Shown: positions 1-7,800, counted from the stretch's first letter. The stretch: DNA of 64,000 nucleotides from Oscillospiraceae bacterium (GCA_015067145.1 SVNA01000002.1:62001-126000); one strand, 5' to 3'. Numbers and translations are program-made. Notes: generated by a model from the sequence alone, not told the origin.

Positions 1-187
1 CCCGGAAATCGAAAAGCTGCTGGCAGGTGTTATTGCAAAGAAACCTCTGCGTGAATATGGTATGAAAGAGGAAGATATTGAGCTGTTTGCAATAAGCGTG
101 GAAAAGAGCCAGCAGAGACTTTTAAACCAGAGCTATGTAAAGTTTGACATTCCTGAAATGATGGAAATCTACAGAGCACTGTACTAA
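1..187 (+). CDS. Iron-containing alcohol dehydrogenase, C-terminal end (partial)
   Basis: Only the last 61 residues are inside the window; the frame is open from base 2 to the TAA at 185-187. The segment is a helical C-terminus with the pattern of group III iron alcohol dehydrogenases: a stretch on acidic residues (KEEDIELFA), a QQRLLNQSYV-like stretch and a final EIYRALY. This family oxidises or reduces short-chain alcohols and aldehydes with NAD(P)H; here a role in fermentation is inferred. The metal-binding histidines and the Rossmann part lie upstream and cannot be checked, so the exact substrate (butanol, 4-hydroxybutyrate, propanediol) is unknown. A strong terminator follows 27 bases later. 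Confidence 0.6.
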   Translation, partial: PEIEKLLAGVIAKKPLREYGMKEEDIELFAISVEKSQQRLLNQSYVKFDIPEMMEIYRALY

Positions 188-214
188 AAACAAAAATACT
201 CCCTCAAAACAGCC

Positions 215-246
215 GAAGCGGTGTCATCAGACACCGCTTCTTTTTT
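215..246 (+). terminator. Intrinsic terminator after the dehydrogenase
   Basis: A perfect 10-bp stem (GAAGCGGTGT / ACACCGCTTC) with a six-base loop is followed directly by six T residues. It closes the plus-strand gene ending at 187. On the other side the EF-Tu-like gene runs towards it. Confidence 0.9.
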
Positions 247-304
247 CAACTCATCAACTCTGTTTTATCCTGTATCGAATATTCACAATGCATATCTGAC
301 AAAA

Positions 305-1474
305 TCACAGCACTTCAGTAATTCTGCCGATGCCCACATTTCTGACAGCAAAAAACATTCCGTTGTTCATCGCAACCGACTCTGTGAGTTCTACTGTCAC
401 CTGTGCATACTTTCCGCTGCAGTTAATCTTATCCGCTGAAGCAGAAATTTCTCCCGCTATAAGGACTGTACGCATCTGGAAATCTGTTTTCACCCCGGCT
501 GCCAGCTGTTTCATAAATTCTGTATCGGAAAAATAAACAACTGCTGTAAATTTATTATATTCTTTATGTGCCCCGAATCTTGTAATTACATGGCCTCGTT
601 TAACTTCTGCTTTTTCAACACCGCGAAGCAGAAGACCTATATTATCCCCGGGTTCTGCAGAATCCATCAGCTTGCGGAACATTTCTATGCCTGTTACTGT
701 AACGGTTCGGTTGCTGCTGCCAAAGCCCACAAGTTCAACCCTGTCGTTAAGTTTTATAACACCTGTTTCCACCCTGCCTGTAGCCACAATGCCCCGGCCT
801 GTGATAACAAACACATCTTCCACCGGCATAAGGAAAGGTTTATCTGTATCTTTTTCAGGGTCGGGAACAGCGTAATCCATATTCTCCATCAGTTCAAGCA
901 GCTTTTCGCCCCATTCGCCTTCGGGATCATCCAGAGCTTCTTTTAAAGAGCCGTACACCACAGGTGTGTCCTCTCCGCAATAGCCGTACATATCAAGCAG
1001 TTCGCATATTTCACTTCCGAGATTTTCCAGTTCATCGTAGTCTTCAATAAGATGGCAGTTGTCTGCGAACACAGACAGATAGTTCACCCCTGCCTGTCGA
1101 ACAAACTCAACCTGTTCCCTGATATCGGAAGTTATTCCTTCCTCTGCGTTGATTACCAGAATCACACCGTCAGTATCATCGCCGATTACTGCTTTGACAC
1201 ATTCTTCCCTGTTAAGAAAATCCTTGTGAATATATCTGCGGTTATCTGTCTCATAAGTTACAGAAACGGAGGAAAAGGTCATGCCGAAATGAATTTCCTC
1301 TGCAATGTTTTCTTCGTTGTCCTGTGAATATTCTTCCCCTGTGCCAAGCATGCAGTTCAATGTATTTGCTATAGCTATTCCCAGTGTCGGCAGTTCGGCA
1401 TTTCTGTATCCGATTGTTTTAATGTTAAAATCAACAAGTTCTCTTCCAAATCTGCTCACAATCCTGTCCCCCAT
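305..1474 (-). CDS. EF-Tu-like protein lacking GTPase motifs
   Basis: The 389-residue protein aligns with elongation factor Tu over its length. Residues near 205-300 follow EF-Tu domain 2 closely (DTDKPFLMPVEDVF, TGRGIVATGRVETG), and the end resembles a shortened domain 3. Domain 1 keeps the fold pattern but not the nucleotide site. The P-loop (GHVDHGKT in EF-Tu) reads GYRNAELP, the DCPGH switch II motif reads DFLNR, NKCD reads DNCH, and the GITI switch I motif reads GMTF. GTP binding and hydrolysis are therefore unlikely. It cannot be the housekeeping EF-Tu (about 395-400 residues, conserved motifs), which must lie elsewhere. The frame is intact and domain 2 is well conserved, which argues against a decaying gene. 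The start is the first ATG, without a clear Shine-Dalgarno sequence. Function unknown. Confidence 0.85.
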   Translation of the reverse strand: MGDRIVSRFGRELVDFNIKTIGYRNAELPTLGIAIANTLNCMLGTGEEYSQDNEENIAEEIHFGMTFSSVSVTYETDNRRYIHKDFLNREECVKAVIGDDTDGVILVINAEEGITSDIREQVEFVRQAGVNYLSVFADNCHLIEDYDELENLGSEICELLDMYGYCGEDTPVVYGSLKEALDDPEGEWGEKLLELMENMDYAVPDPEKDTDKPFLMPVEDVFVITGRGIVATGRVETGVIKLNDRVELVGFGSSNRTVTVTGIEMFRKLMDSAEPGDNIGLLLRGVEKAEVKRGHVITRFGAHKEYNKFTAVVYFSDTEFMKQLAAGVKTDFQMRTVLIAGEISASADKINCSGKYAQVTVELTESVAMNNGMFFAVRNVGIGRITEVL

Positions 1475-1546
1475 GATATTTTGATAACTGTCTGTGTTTT
1501 ATTCTATCATACATCAGCTGAAAACACCAGCGGACACAGTTTACAA

Positions 1547-2764
1547 TTATCCCGCATTTTTATGCACCTTTGCGGCATTGTCCATGCTGAAAATCATATT
1601 CTGGGCAAAAACCGCATAGCCACGCTGGACCTGATTTACAAACACATGGGTTACAGCCCCCACCAGCTTGCCGTTCTGGATTATGGGGCTGCCCGACATC
1701 CCCTGTACTATACCCCCTGCTTTTTCCAGCAGTCTGCTGTCGGTTATCCGCACCACCATATTTTTGTTCTGGTTTGAGCTTGTAAGGGCAATTTTTTCGA
1801 TGAAAATTTCGTATTCCTGCGGTTTTGTGCCGTCAATGGTGGTGAGGATTGTGGCAGGGCCTGTCTGCACCTCGGCAGGAGAAGCCACCTGTATCATATT
1901 GTCTGTGGGGGCAACAAATATTCTGCCGTATACACCGTTGGTGCTGTTTGCCCACACTCTGCCTGTGGCAAACTGGGAGGTGAACACCCCTTTTAGCTCT
2001 CCCGCCTGTCCGTTGGCGGAGGGGGTGCAGCCTGTGATACGCACATTTACAATCTCCCCCGACAGCAGCCGTATATCCTTTTGGGTGTCGGTGTCCTTTA
2101 TTCCGTGGCCAAGGCCTGCAAACATACCCTGCTGCACATCGTAAAAGGTCATTGTGCCCACACCTGCCGAAGAATCCCGCACCCACATTCCCGTGCGGTA
2201 GATATTGACGGAGGAATCCATAACAGGAACCATCTGCACCTCCATCTGCACACCGTCCCGCAGAAATGTCACTGTAACAGGCTTGTCCCTGTTTTTCACA
2301 ATAAAATCCTCCACCTCGCTGTTGCTCTGTACCTTTACCCCATCCAGCTTTATTATTACATCCCCCAGCTTAAGCTGGGCGGCACGGGCAGGACAGCGGT
2401 AACCCGACGGAGTCTGTATATCGGAAAATCCCACCACCATAACCCCGTCGCTGAACATCTTTATGCCAAAAGGTGTCCCCGCAACAGATACGGTACGGCC
2501 TGTGTGGGTGGATACATTGACGGTTCTGAGAGGCACAATTCCGAACAGCTTTGCTGTATAGGCAAGCTGCTGTGACGCGGCATTTGCCGCCGAAGATGAG
2601 GTGCTGTCCCTGGGAGAAAGTGTAACCATAGGCAGACTTTTTATAGAAGGATTTTCCCCCTTGACAAAGTACATATCCCCCGGCACAAGGCTGCGTACAT
2701 ATATGGAAAAAGCGACGGCACATACTGCTGCCGCAAAGATAAGTTTTGTGGATTTTTTCAGCAT
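1547..2764 (-). CDS. spoIVB: SpoIVB peptidase (stage IV sporulation protein B)
   Basis: This is a 405-residue serine peptidase of family S55. Residues 8-28 form a membrane anchor, a PDZ domain spans about 100-175, and the peptidase domain fills the rest. The catalytic His lies in GLGHGIKD (His220) and the Ser in GMSGSP (about 357-359). In Bacillus, SpoIVB is made in the forespore, is secreted into the space between the two membranes, and cleaves SpoIVFA so that pro-sigma-K is processed. Length and motifs are normal. The start has a good ribosome site (GGAGG, six bases away). In Bacillus, spo0A lies just downstream on the same strand; here the two genes point away from each other with an ABC ATPase gene between them. 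Confidence 0.95.
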   Translation of the reverse strand: MLKKSTKLIFAAAVCAVAFSIYVRSLVPGDMYFVKGENPSIKSLPMVTLSPRDSTSSSAANAASQQLAYTAKLFGIVPLRTVNVSTHTGRTVSVAGTPFGIKMFSDGVMVVGFSDIQTPSGYRCPARAAQLKLGDVIIKLDGVKVQSNSEVEDFIVKNRDKPVTVTFLRDGVQMEVQMVPVMDSSVNIYRTGMWVRDSSAGVGTMTFYDVQQGMFAGLGHGIKDTDTQKDIRLLSGEIVNVRITGCTPSANGQAGELKGVFTSQFATGRVWANSTNGVYGRIFVAPTDNMIQVASPAEVQTGPATILTTIDGTKPQEYEIFIEKIALTSSNQNKNMVVRITDSRLLEKAGGIVQGMSGSPIIQNGKLVGAVTHVFVNQVQRGYAVFAQNMIFSMDNAAKVHKNAG

Positions 2765-2788
2765 AAGATACCTCCCTGCAGATAAGAC

Positions 2789-2817
2789 TATTATGTGCAG
2801 CCGGACAGTTTATATGT
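2789..2817 (-). promoter_or_regulatory. Candidate sigma-F/sigma-G promoter of spoIVB
   Basis: Reading the minus strand, ACATA and CATAATA are separated by 17 bases, ending about 25 bases before the spoIVB start. The -10 element fits the forespore pattern CATWHTA exactly and the -35 element differs from GHATR only in its first base. This matches the known forespore expression of spoIVB. It overlaps the start region of the divergent ABC gene. Confidence 0.5.
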
Positions 2818-2834
2818 CAGAAGGGATGAAAATT

Positions 2835-3500
2835 ATGCTGATTGCAAAGGATATAACAAAAATATACCAGACCGCCGAGGGAGAAAACAGGGTGCTGGAC
2901 AACCTGTCCTTCCACGGAAAAAAGGGCGAGTTCTGCATTGTAACAGGGAAAAGCGGCTGTGGAAAAAGCACCCTGCTGAACGTGCTTAGCTGTCTTGATA
3001 CCGCCAGCGGCGGTCAGCTGGAAATATGCGGAAAACCCATAGGTACAGACCACAGACAGATATGCAGAATACGGCGGGAGGATATTGCCTTTATCTTTCA
3101 GGGGTATAACCTTATATCCTCCCTCACCGCACAGGAAAATGTGGAGCTTGGGCTGAAATACAAAAAAATCCCCCGCCAAAAGCGGAAACTGCTGGCAGAA
3201 AAGGCACTGTGTCAGGTGGGAATGGAACACAGGTGCGGATATCTGCCACATCAGCTGTCGGGCGGGCAGCAGCAGCGGGTGGCTGTTGCAAGGGCTGTTG
3301 TGCTGCAGCCCAAGATACTGTTCTGTGACGAACCTACAGGCAACCTTGATGCCGAAAGTGCGGCTTTGGTGCTGGACAAGATTATGCAGCTGAAAAACAG
3401 CGGCACACTGGTGGTGATGATAACCCACGATTTATCCCTGCTGCCCCTTGCGGACAGGTTTTTTTGCCTTGAAAAAGGAAAGCTGATGCCTGTTCAGTAG
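2835..3500 (+). CDS. ABC transporter ATP-binding protein, LolD/MacB type
   Basis: The 221-residue ATPase has all motifs of an active ABC domain: Walker A GKSGCGKST, Q-loop FQGYNL, signature LSGGQQQR, Walker B ILFCDEPTGNLD and the switch His in MITHD. The DEPTGNLD form and the short length are typical of the LolD/MacB/FtsE group, which pairs with FtsX-like permeases to export lipids, peptides or antibiotics, or to control wall hydrolases. No permease gene is next to it, so the partner must be elsewhere. The start chosen is the ATG at 2835, with AGAAGGG nine bases upstream; upstream in-frame ATGs at 2793, 2814 and 2826 are less well placed. It lies between spoIVB and spo0A. Confidence 0.85.
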   Translation: MLIAKDITKIYQTAEGENRVLDNLSFHGKKGEFCIVTGKSGCGKSTLLNVLSCLDTASGGQLEICGKPIGTDHRQICRIRREDIAFIFQGYNLISSLTAQENVELGLKYKKIPRQKRKLLAEKALCQVGMEHRCGYLPHQLSGGQQQRVAVARAVVLQPKILFCDEPTGNLDAESAALVLDKIMQLKNSGTLVVMITHDLSLLPLADRFFCLEKGKLMPVQ

Positions 3501-3550
3501 CAGCAGTTTATCTGCAAAAAAACAGGGGTTTTACAACTTTATATATCCTT

Positions 3551-3568
3551 TTGTCGTATATTGTCGAA
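3551..3568 (+). promoter_or_regulatory. Tandem Spo0A boxes upstream of spo0A
   Basis: TTGTCGTA and TTGTCGAA are repeated with a spacing of exactly 10 bases. The second contains the consensus 0A box TGTCGAA and the first differs in its last two bases. A 10-base spacing puts both on the same face of the helix, as needed for binding by a Spo0A dimer. The pair ends four bases before a candidate -35 element, a position used for activation. Autoregulation of spo0A is inferred. Confidence 0.7.
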
Positions 3569-3571
3569 AAG

Positions 3572-3601
3572 TTTGCATGGCAAATTTTTCCGTGATAACA
3601 T
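3572..3601 (+). promoter_or_regulatory. Candidate sigma-A promoter of spo0A
   Basis: TTTGCA and TAACAT are separated by 18 bases and lie directly after the two 0A boxes. Both hexamers are imperfect, as expected for a promoter that needs an activator. Confidence 0.4.
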
Positions 3602-3656
3602 AAAGACGGTTTATAAAAGGCTGTTAAATAAGATGCATTTAGGGAGATTCTTTGAG

Positions 3657-4418
3657 ATGATTACCAAAGAACTGAGAATTTTATTTAGCGAGCAGAACCC
3701 TGAACAGCAGTCAGGGCTGAAGCACTTTTTTGACAGCAAAGGAATTAAAACATACTTTTGTGCCAAGGACGGCAAAGAGGTTTTGAAGGAGATTGACCGT
3801 GTTGCTCCGCAGGTGGTTGTACTTGATGTATTTTTGGCCTCCCTGGATGCGATTGGTGTAAAGCAAGCCTGCGAAAGCAAACCTGCCTCGCCAAAGCTGT
3901 TTTTTGCAAGCGGCAGCTGTGACAACGAGCGGATAGCAAACCAGATGTACGATGCAGGGTTTGACTATTATATGCTCAAGCCATATTCCTATGAGATGCT
4001 GCTGAACCGTGCCGAACAGCTGCTTGGTGCCGCCTTTGGCAAAAAAGTGCAGGAAAGTGACCTTGAAATGCGTGTCAGCGATATACTGCACACAATGGGT
4101 GTACCCGCCCATGTGAAAGGGTACAACTTTCTGCGGCAGTCGATAATTATGGTTATAAACGAGCCGGAGGTTATCAGCCTTGTGACGAAAAGGCTGTACC
4201 CCGACATTGCAAAGCTGAACAGCACCACCGCCAGCCGTGTGGAGAGGGCCATCCGTCATGCCATAGAGATTGCCTGGGACCGGGGCAACGTGGAGATTAT
4301 GAACGACTATTTCGGCTACACCATCAACAATATGCGTGGCAAACCCACAAACAGCGAGTTTATCGCCATGATAAGCGACCGGCTGAGACTGACACTGAAG
4401 AAAGAAAAACTGATCTGA
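3657..4418 (+). CDS. spo0A: Spo0A, sporulation master regulator with a divergent receiver
   Basis: The C-terminal half (about 140-253) is a textbook Spo0A DNA-binding domain: GVPAHVKGY, LYPDIAKLN, then the recognition region TASRVERAIRHAIEIAW and KPTNSEFIAM. The N-terminal receiver is much less conserved. The phosphorylated Asp (VVVLDVF) and the Lys (LKPY) remain, but the metal-binding Asp pair of B. subtilis Spo0A (ADDN) reads SEQN, the MP after the Asp is gone, and the switch Thr is replaced by Ser. Phosphorylation may be weaker or differently controlled. The ATG at 3657 is chosen because AGGGAG lies ten bases upstream and the protein then begins at the usual place; an earlier in-frame start at 3633 is possible. 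Two 0A boxes lie upstream and a terminator follows. Confidence 0.92.
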   Translation: MITKELRILFSEQNPEQQSGLKHFFDSKGIKTYFCAKDGKEVLKEIDRVAPQVVVLDVFLASLDAIGVKQACESKPASPKLFFASGSCDNERIANQMYDAGFDYYMLKPYSYEMLLNRAEQLLGAAFGKKVQESDLEMRVSDILHTMGVPAHVKGYNFLRQSIIMVINEPEVISLVTKRLYPDIAKLNSTTASRVERAIRHAIEIAWDRGNVEIMNDYFGYTINNMRGKPTNSEFIAMISDRLRLTLKKEKLI

Positions 4419-4464
4419 TTTTCCCAAAAAACATTAAGGGGAAAATACGTATTGCAAATCCTGT

Positions 4465-4533
4465 CCGTACCGCTGGTACGGCACTCCTCTCCGGGAGACT
4501 GTATTTTACAAGTGCAGTCTCTCTTTTGTTTTT
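4465..4533 (+). terminator. Double hairpin terminator after spo0A
   Basis: A first perfect hairpin (CCGTACC, loop GCT, GGTACGG; 4465-4481) is followed by a second stem (GAGACTG / CAGTCTC; 4495-4521) and a T-rich run. The second is the likely terminator of spo0A. Confidence 0.75.
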
Positions 4534-4674
4534 ATAGCTGTCTGCATATATTTTCCTTTTTCTGTACATTAAAAGCAATTATTGGGGTATTTTCTACAAA
4601 AACACCATTGATTTTTTATATATAATGGGTAAAATATTAATTAGATTAAAATCAATTCAACGAGAAGGTGCAGT

Positions 4675-6144
4675 ATGAGAAAATTTGATACTCAGGTTCA
4701 GTATCTCAAATACAGAGTGCTTAAAGCCGTTGCAAAAGAGGCTTTTGAAGGCACTTTGCTTGAAAATATAACCGATATACCAAAGATGATTGTTCCCCGC
4801 GGTGAACCTACATTCCGCTGCTGTGTTTATAAGGAGAGAGCAATCGTTTCTGAACGTATAAAAATTGCCATGGGCGGCGACAAGCAGAACCCTAACGTAA
4901 TTGAGGTTATCTCCATAGCCTGTGATGAATGTCCTCAGGGCGGCTACGAGGTTACAAACGCCTGCCGCGGCTGTATCGCCCACCACTGCGAAGATATATG
5001 CAAACGCGGTGCACTGACCTTTGATGAAAACAAAAAAGCACATATTGACAAGAGCAAATGTGTGGAATGCGGCCTCTGTGCAAAGGTTTGTCCATACAGT
5101 GCAATCCAGAACTTCAAACGTCCTTGCGAAAGTGCCTGCAAGGTGAACGCAATCAGCATGGACGAGCACAAGGCAGCCAAGGTTGACAACGACAAGTGCA
5201 TAAGCTGCGGTGCCTGTGTAAATATGTGTCCTTTCGGCTCCATCACACAGAAATCCTACATACTCAATGTTATCGGTCTGCTTAAAGAGTCCAGACGCAC
5301 AGGCAGCCATGTTTACGCTGTTGTTGCACCTGCCATTGCCAGCCAGTTCAACTGGGCAAAACTAGGTCAGGTGGTTACAGCCATTAAAAAGCTGGGCTTT
5401 TACAGCGTTGTTGAGGCAGCCCTTGGTGCCGATATGGTTGCTTTGAGCGAGACAGAAGAGTTTCTGGAAAAAGGCCTGCTGACAAGCAGCTGCTGTCCTG
5501 CATTTGTAGACTATATCAGAAAATATTATCCTGAACTTACAAAATACGTAAGCCACAACAACAGCCCTATGGTTGAAATTGCAAAATATATAAAGGAAAA
5601 AGACCCGCTGGCAAAGGTTGTATTCATCGGCCCCTGCACAGCCAAGAAGATGGAATTCAAACAGGAGCACGTTGGCGGTGCTGTTGACACAGTTATCACC
5701 TTTGAAGAACTGCAGGCTCTGTTTGATGCAAAGGATATCGACCTGAAAACACTGGAAAGCTCCATGCTTTACGACGCCAGCGAATACGGCAGAATATTTG
5801 CACGCAGCGGCGGTCTTGTGGAAGCTGTAAAACAGGCAATCAGAGAACAGGGTGCAGACGAAAAAGCATTCAATCCTGTAATCTGCAGCGGCATTGACGA
5901 ATGCAAGGCAGCACTGGTACGTCTTAGCAAAAATCTTCTGAACGGCAATTTTATCGAGGGTATGGCATGCCAGGGCGGCTGTATCAACGGTGCGGGCAAT
6001 CTGACACACAGCGTTAAAAACAAGCTGCAGATTGATGTTTACGGCGAACACGCCATGGAAAAAACCATCAAAGGGGCTGTGAGATGTGCCGATATCCGCC
6101 CAAGAGAAGAAAAGGGCGAACTTAACCTCCCTGTAAAAGAATAA
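4675..6144 (+). CDS. [FeFe]-hydrogenase, group B (monomeric, ferredoxin-type)
   Basis: The 489-residue protein has an N-terminal iron-sulfur part and a C-terminal H-cluster domain. Two 4Fe-4S ferredoxin motifs are clear (CVECGLCAKVCP and CISCGACVNMCP, about residues 128-188), preceded by further cysteines (CDECPQGG, CRGC, CEDIC). The three H-cluster signatures are present in the group B form: L1 TSSCCPAF, L2 GPCTAKKMEF and L3 EGMACQGGCINGAG. Group A enzymes have TSCCPxW and MPCxxKxxE instead. The enzyme should interconvert protons and H2 using reduced ferredoxin, in the cytoplasm; group B enzymes are little studied. It needs the HydEFG maturases, which are not in the window. The gene stands alone, with a good terminator after it. 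The start follows AGAAGGTG. Confidence 0.92.
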   Translation: MRKFDTQVQYLKYRVLKAVAKEAFEGTLLENITDIPKMIVPRGEPTFRCCVYKERAIVSERIKIAMGGDKQNPNVIEVISIACDECPQGGYEVTNACRGCIAHHCEDICKRGALTFDENKKAHIDKSKCVECGLCAKVCPYSAIQNFKRPCESACKVNAISMDEHKAAKVDNDKCISCGACVNMCPFGSITQKSYILNVIGLLKESRRTGSHVYAVVAPAIASQFNWAKLGQVVTAIKKLGFYSVVEAALGADMVALSETEEFLEKGLLTSSCCPAFVDYIRKYYPELTKYVSHNNSPMVEIAKYIKEKDPLAKVVFIGPCTAKKMEFKQEHVGGAVDTVITFEELQALFDAKDIDLKTLESSMLYDASEYGRIFARSGGLVEAVKQAIREQGADEKAFNPVICSGIDECKAALVRLSKNLLNGNFIEGMACQGGCINGAGNLTHSVKNKLQIDVYGEHAMEKTIKGAVRCADIRPREEKGELNLPVKE

Positions 6145-6168
6145 CCGAGAATAATATAAGCAATACTG

Positions 6169-6208
6169 AAAAGCTATTCCGTACAAAAATTTGCGGAATA
6201 GCTTTTTT
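6169..6208 (+). terminator. Intrinsic terminator of the hydrogenase gene
   Basis: A 13-bp perfect stem (AAAAGCTATTCCG / CGGAATAGCTTTT) with a 12-base loop runs into six T residues, 25 bases after the stop codon. Confidence 0.9.
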
Positions 6209-6297
6209 GATACACATAAAGCTGTTATCACGCTATTTCATCTGCCATAATCCGCCGCAAAAGCCAGCAATTCACTATGGTAATTGTGTGAAATGGG

Positions 6298-6325
6298 TTG
6301 CTTTTTTGCCATTTGGCTATATAAT
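6298..6325 (+). promoter_or_regulatory. Candidate sigma-A promoter of the trigger-factor-like lipoprotein
   Basis: TTGCTT and a perfect TATAAT are separated by 16 bases, about 90 bases before the gene start. The rest of this 212-base gap is AT-rich and shows no further feature. Confidence 0.55.
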
Positions 6326-6420
6326 AAATGATGTGTATTTTATAATATACATTCTGTGCGGGGCAGATTATCCCCCAGCAGATATTTTAAGACGATATTT
6401 TATTTTAAGGAGTATATAAA

Positions 6421-7548
6421 ATGAGAAAATTTTTAAGCCTTGTGCTCAGTCTGGCTCTTGCCGCAACAGCTTTTACAGGCTGCGGCTCTGCAGCTGACAG
6501 CAGCACCGAAAGTGGCAGCGAAAACACATCTGCACCACAGGTAAATATCGAAAGCGAATTTTTCCTCAGCGATTATTTTGACGCAGATGGTTTCTTCAAG
6601 GATTTGAACCCTGCTGACTACGTTACACTGCCTGACTACAGAAGTGTAGTTGTGCCAAAGGCAAACTACATCCCTGGAGATGTGACAATCCAGCTTGAAC
6701 TTGAACAGCTTCTTGCCAGCCACGCCACAAAAGAAACACTGACAGAAGGCGTTGTTGAAGACGGCGACACACTTAACATCGGCTATGTAGGTTCCATCGA
6801 CGGCGTTGCTTTCAACGGCGGCAGCACAGGCCCTGAAGGCACAGAGGTTACAATCGGCGTTACACAGTATATCGACGACTTCCTCCAGCAGCTTATCGGC
6901 CACGAAGTTGGCGAAAACTTTGATATTGAAGTTACATTCCCTGAAAACTACGGCAACGAAGAGCTCAACGGCAAGGATGCAATCTTCAACATCACAATCA
7001 ACTCCATCATCGAGACAAAAATTCCTGAACTGACAGATGAATTCTGTGCTGAAAACTTCAGCGAAGAATACAATACAGTTGACAAATTTATGGCTCAGCT
7101 TGAAGCAGACCTGAGCAACGAAATGATCAACAGCTACCTCTACTCCAACGTATTTGACAAGGCTGAAATCATCGAGTTCCCTGAAATTGTTACAGAGTAT
7201 GTAAAGGCATATATCCTTTCCACATACGAGATGCAGGCTATGAGCTACGGCTTTACACTGGACGAATACATCTCCCAGATAGGCTTTGCCTCCAGAGATG
7301 AATTTGTGGAATACTTTAAAGCTGATATCGACCTGTTCTGCGAAGATTACCTTATCTTTACAGCTATCGCAAAGGCAGAAAACCTTGGTGCAACAGATGC
7401 TGATGTTACAGCATATTTCAAGGAATATCTGGGTGATGAAGACACCTCCCTTGCTGAAGAACTTTACGGTATGCCATACCTCAAGTTTACAGCTATGCAG
7501 GCAAAGGTACTTGACCATCTTATCGAAAACGTTCAGAAAGAACAGTAA
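6421..7548 (+). CDS. Trigger-factor-like peptidyl-prolyl isomerase lipoprotein
   Basis: This 375-residue protein begins with a lipoprotein signal: a short basic start, a hydrophobic core and the lipobox AFTGC, with Cys21 as the predicted lipid site. A Ser-rich linker follows. Residues about 115-205 match the FKBP-type isomerase domain of trigger factor (VEDGDTLNIGYVG, FNGGS, and the IGHEVGENFDIEVTFPENYG stretch). The rest resembles the helical C-terminal chaperone domain. The ribosome-binding N-terminal domain of cytosolic trigger factor is missing. It is therefore likely a membrane-anchored foldase outside the cell, comparable in role to PrsA; this is inference. It is a single gene with its own promoter and terminator and an AAGGAG ribosome site. 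Confidence 0.85.
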   Translation: MRKFLSLVLSLALAATAFTGCGSAADSSTESGSENTSAPQVNIESEFFLSDYFDADGFFKDLNPADYVTLPDYRSVVVPKANYIPGDVTIQLELEQLLASHATKETLTEGVVEDGDTLNIGYVGSIDGVAFNGGSTGPEGTEVTIGVTQYIDDFLQQLIGHEVGENFDIEVTFPENYGNEELNGKDAIFNITINSIIETKIPELTDEFCAENFSEEYNTVDKFMAQLEADLSNEMINSYLYSNVFDKAEIIEFPEIVTEYVKAYILSTYEMQAMSYGFTLDEYISQIGFASRDEFVEYFKADIDLFCEDYLIFTAIAKAENLGATDADVTAYFKEYLGDEDTSLAEELYGMPYLKFTAMQAKVLDHLIENVQKEQ

Positions 7549-7557
7549 AAAAATATT

Positions 7558-7588
7558 CCCGCATCGTAATGATGCGGGATTTTTATTT
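7558..7588 (+). terminator. Intrinsic terminator of the lipoprotein gene
   Basis: An eight-bp perfect stem (CCCGCATC / GATGCGGG) with loop GTAAT is followed by ATTTTTATTT, ten bases after the stop codon. Confidence 0.88.
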
Positions 7589-7674
7589 GTATGCAAAAAA
7601 GAGATGCCGCTAAAGCATCAATAACATTAAGCTAAGGATTTTACAAAAACAAAAACTTAATATAATAAACCAGA

Positions 7675-7756
7675 ATGTCATTCTGAGCACAACGAAGAAT
7701 CTCTGTGTCTGATCAATCGGGAGATTCTTCGTCACTTGCGTTCCTCAGAATGACAT
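7675..7756. repeat. MITE-like palindromic repeat, copy 1
   Basis: The ends are perfect inverted repeats (ATGTCATTCTGAG at 7675-7687, CTCAGAATGACAT at 7744-7756). A second nested pair lies inside (AAGAATCTC at 7695-7703, GAGATTCTT at 7721-7729). A second copy at 26047-26127 shares the arms, the nested pair and part of the flanks. There is no coding capacity. It lies between convergent genes. Confidence 0.85.
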
Positions 7757-7800
7757 ATTTTTGTTATCTTAATGACATTGACTAAAGCATTTCTTTGTTT

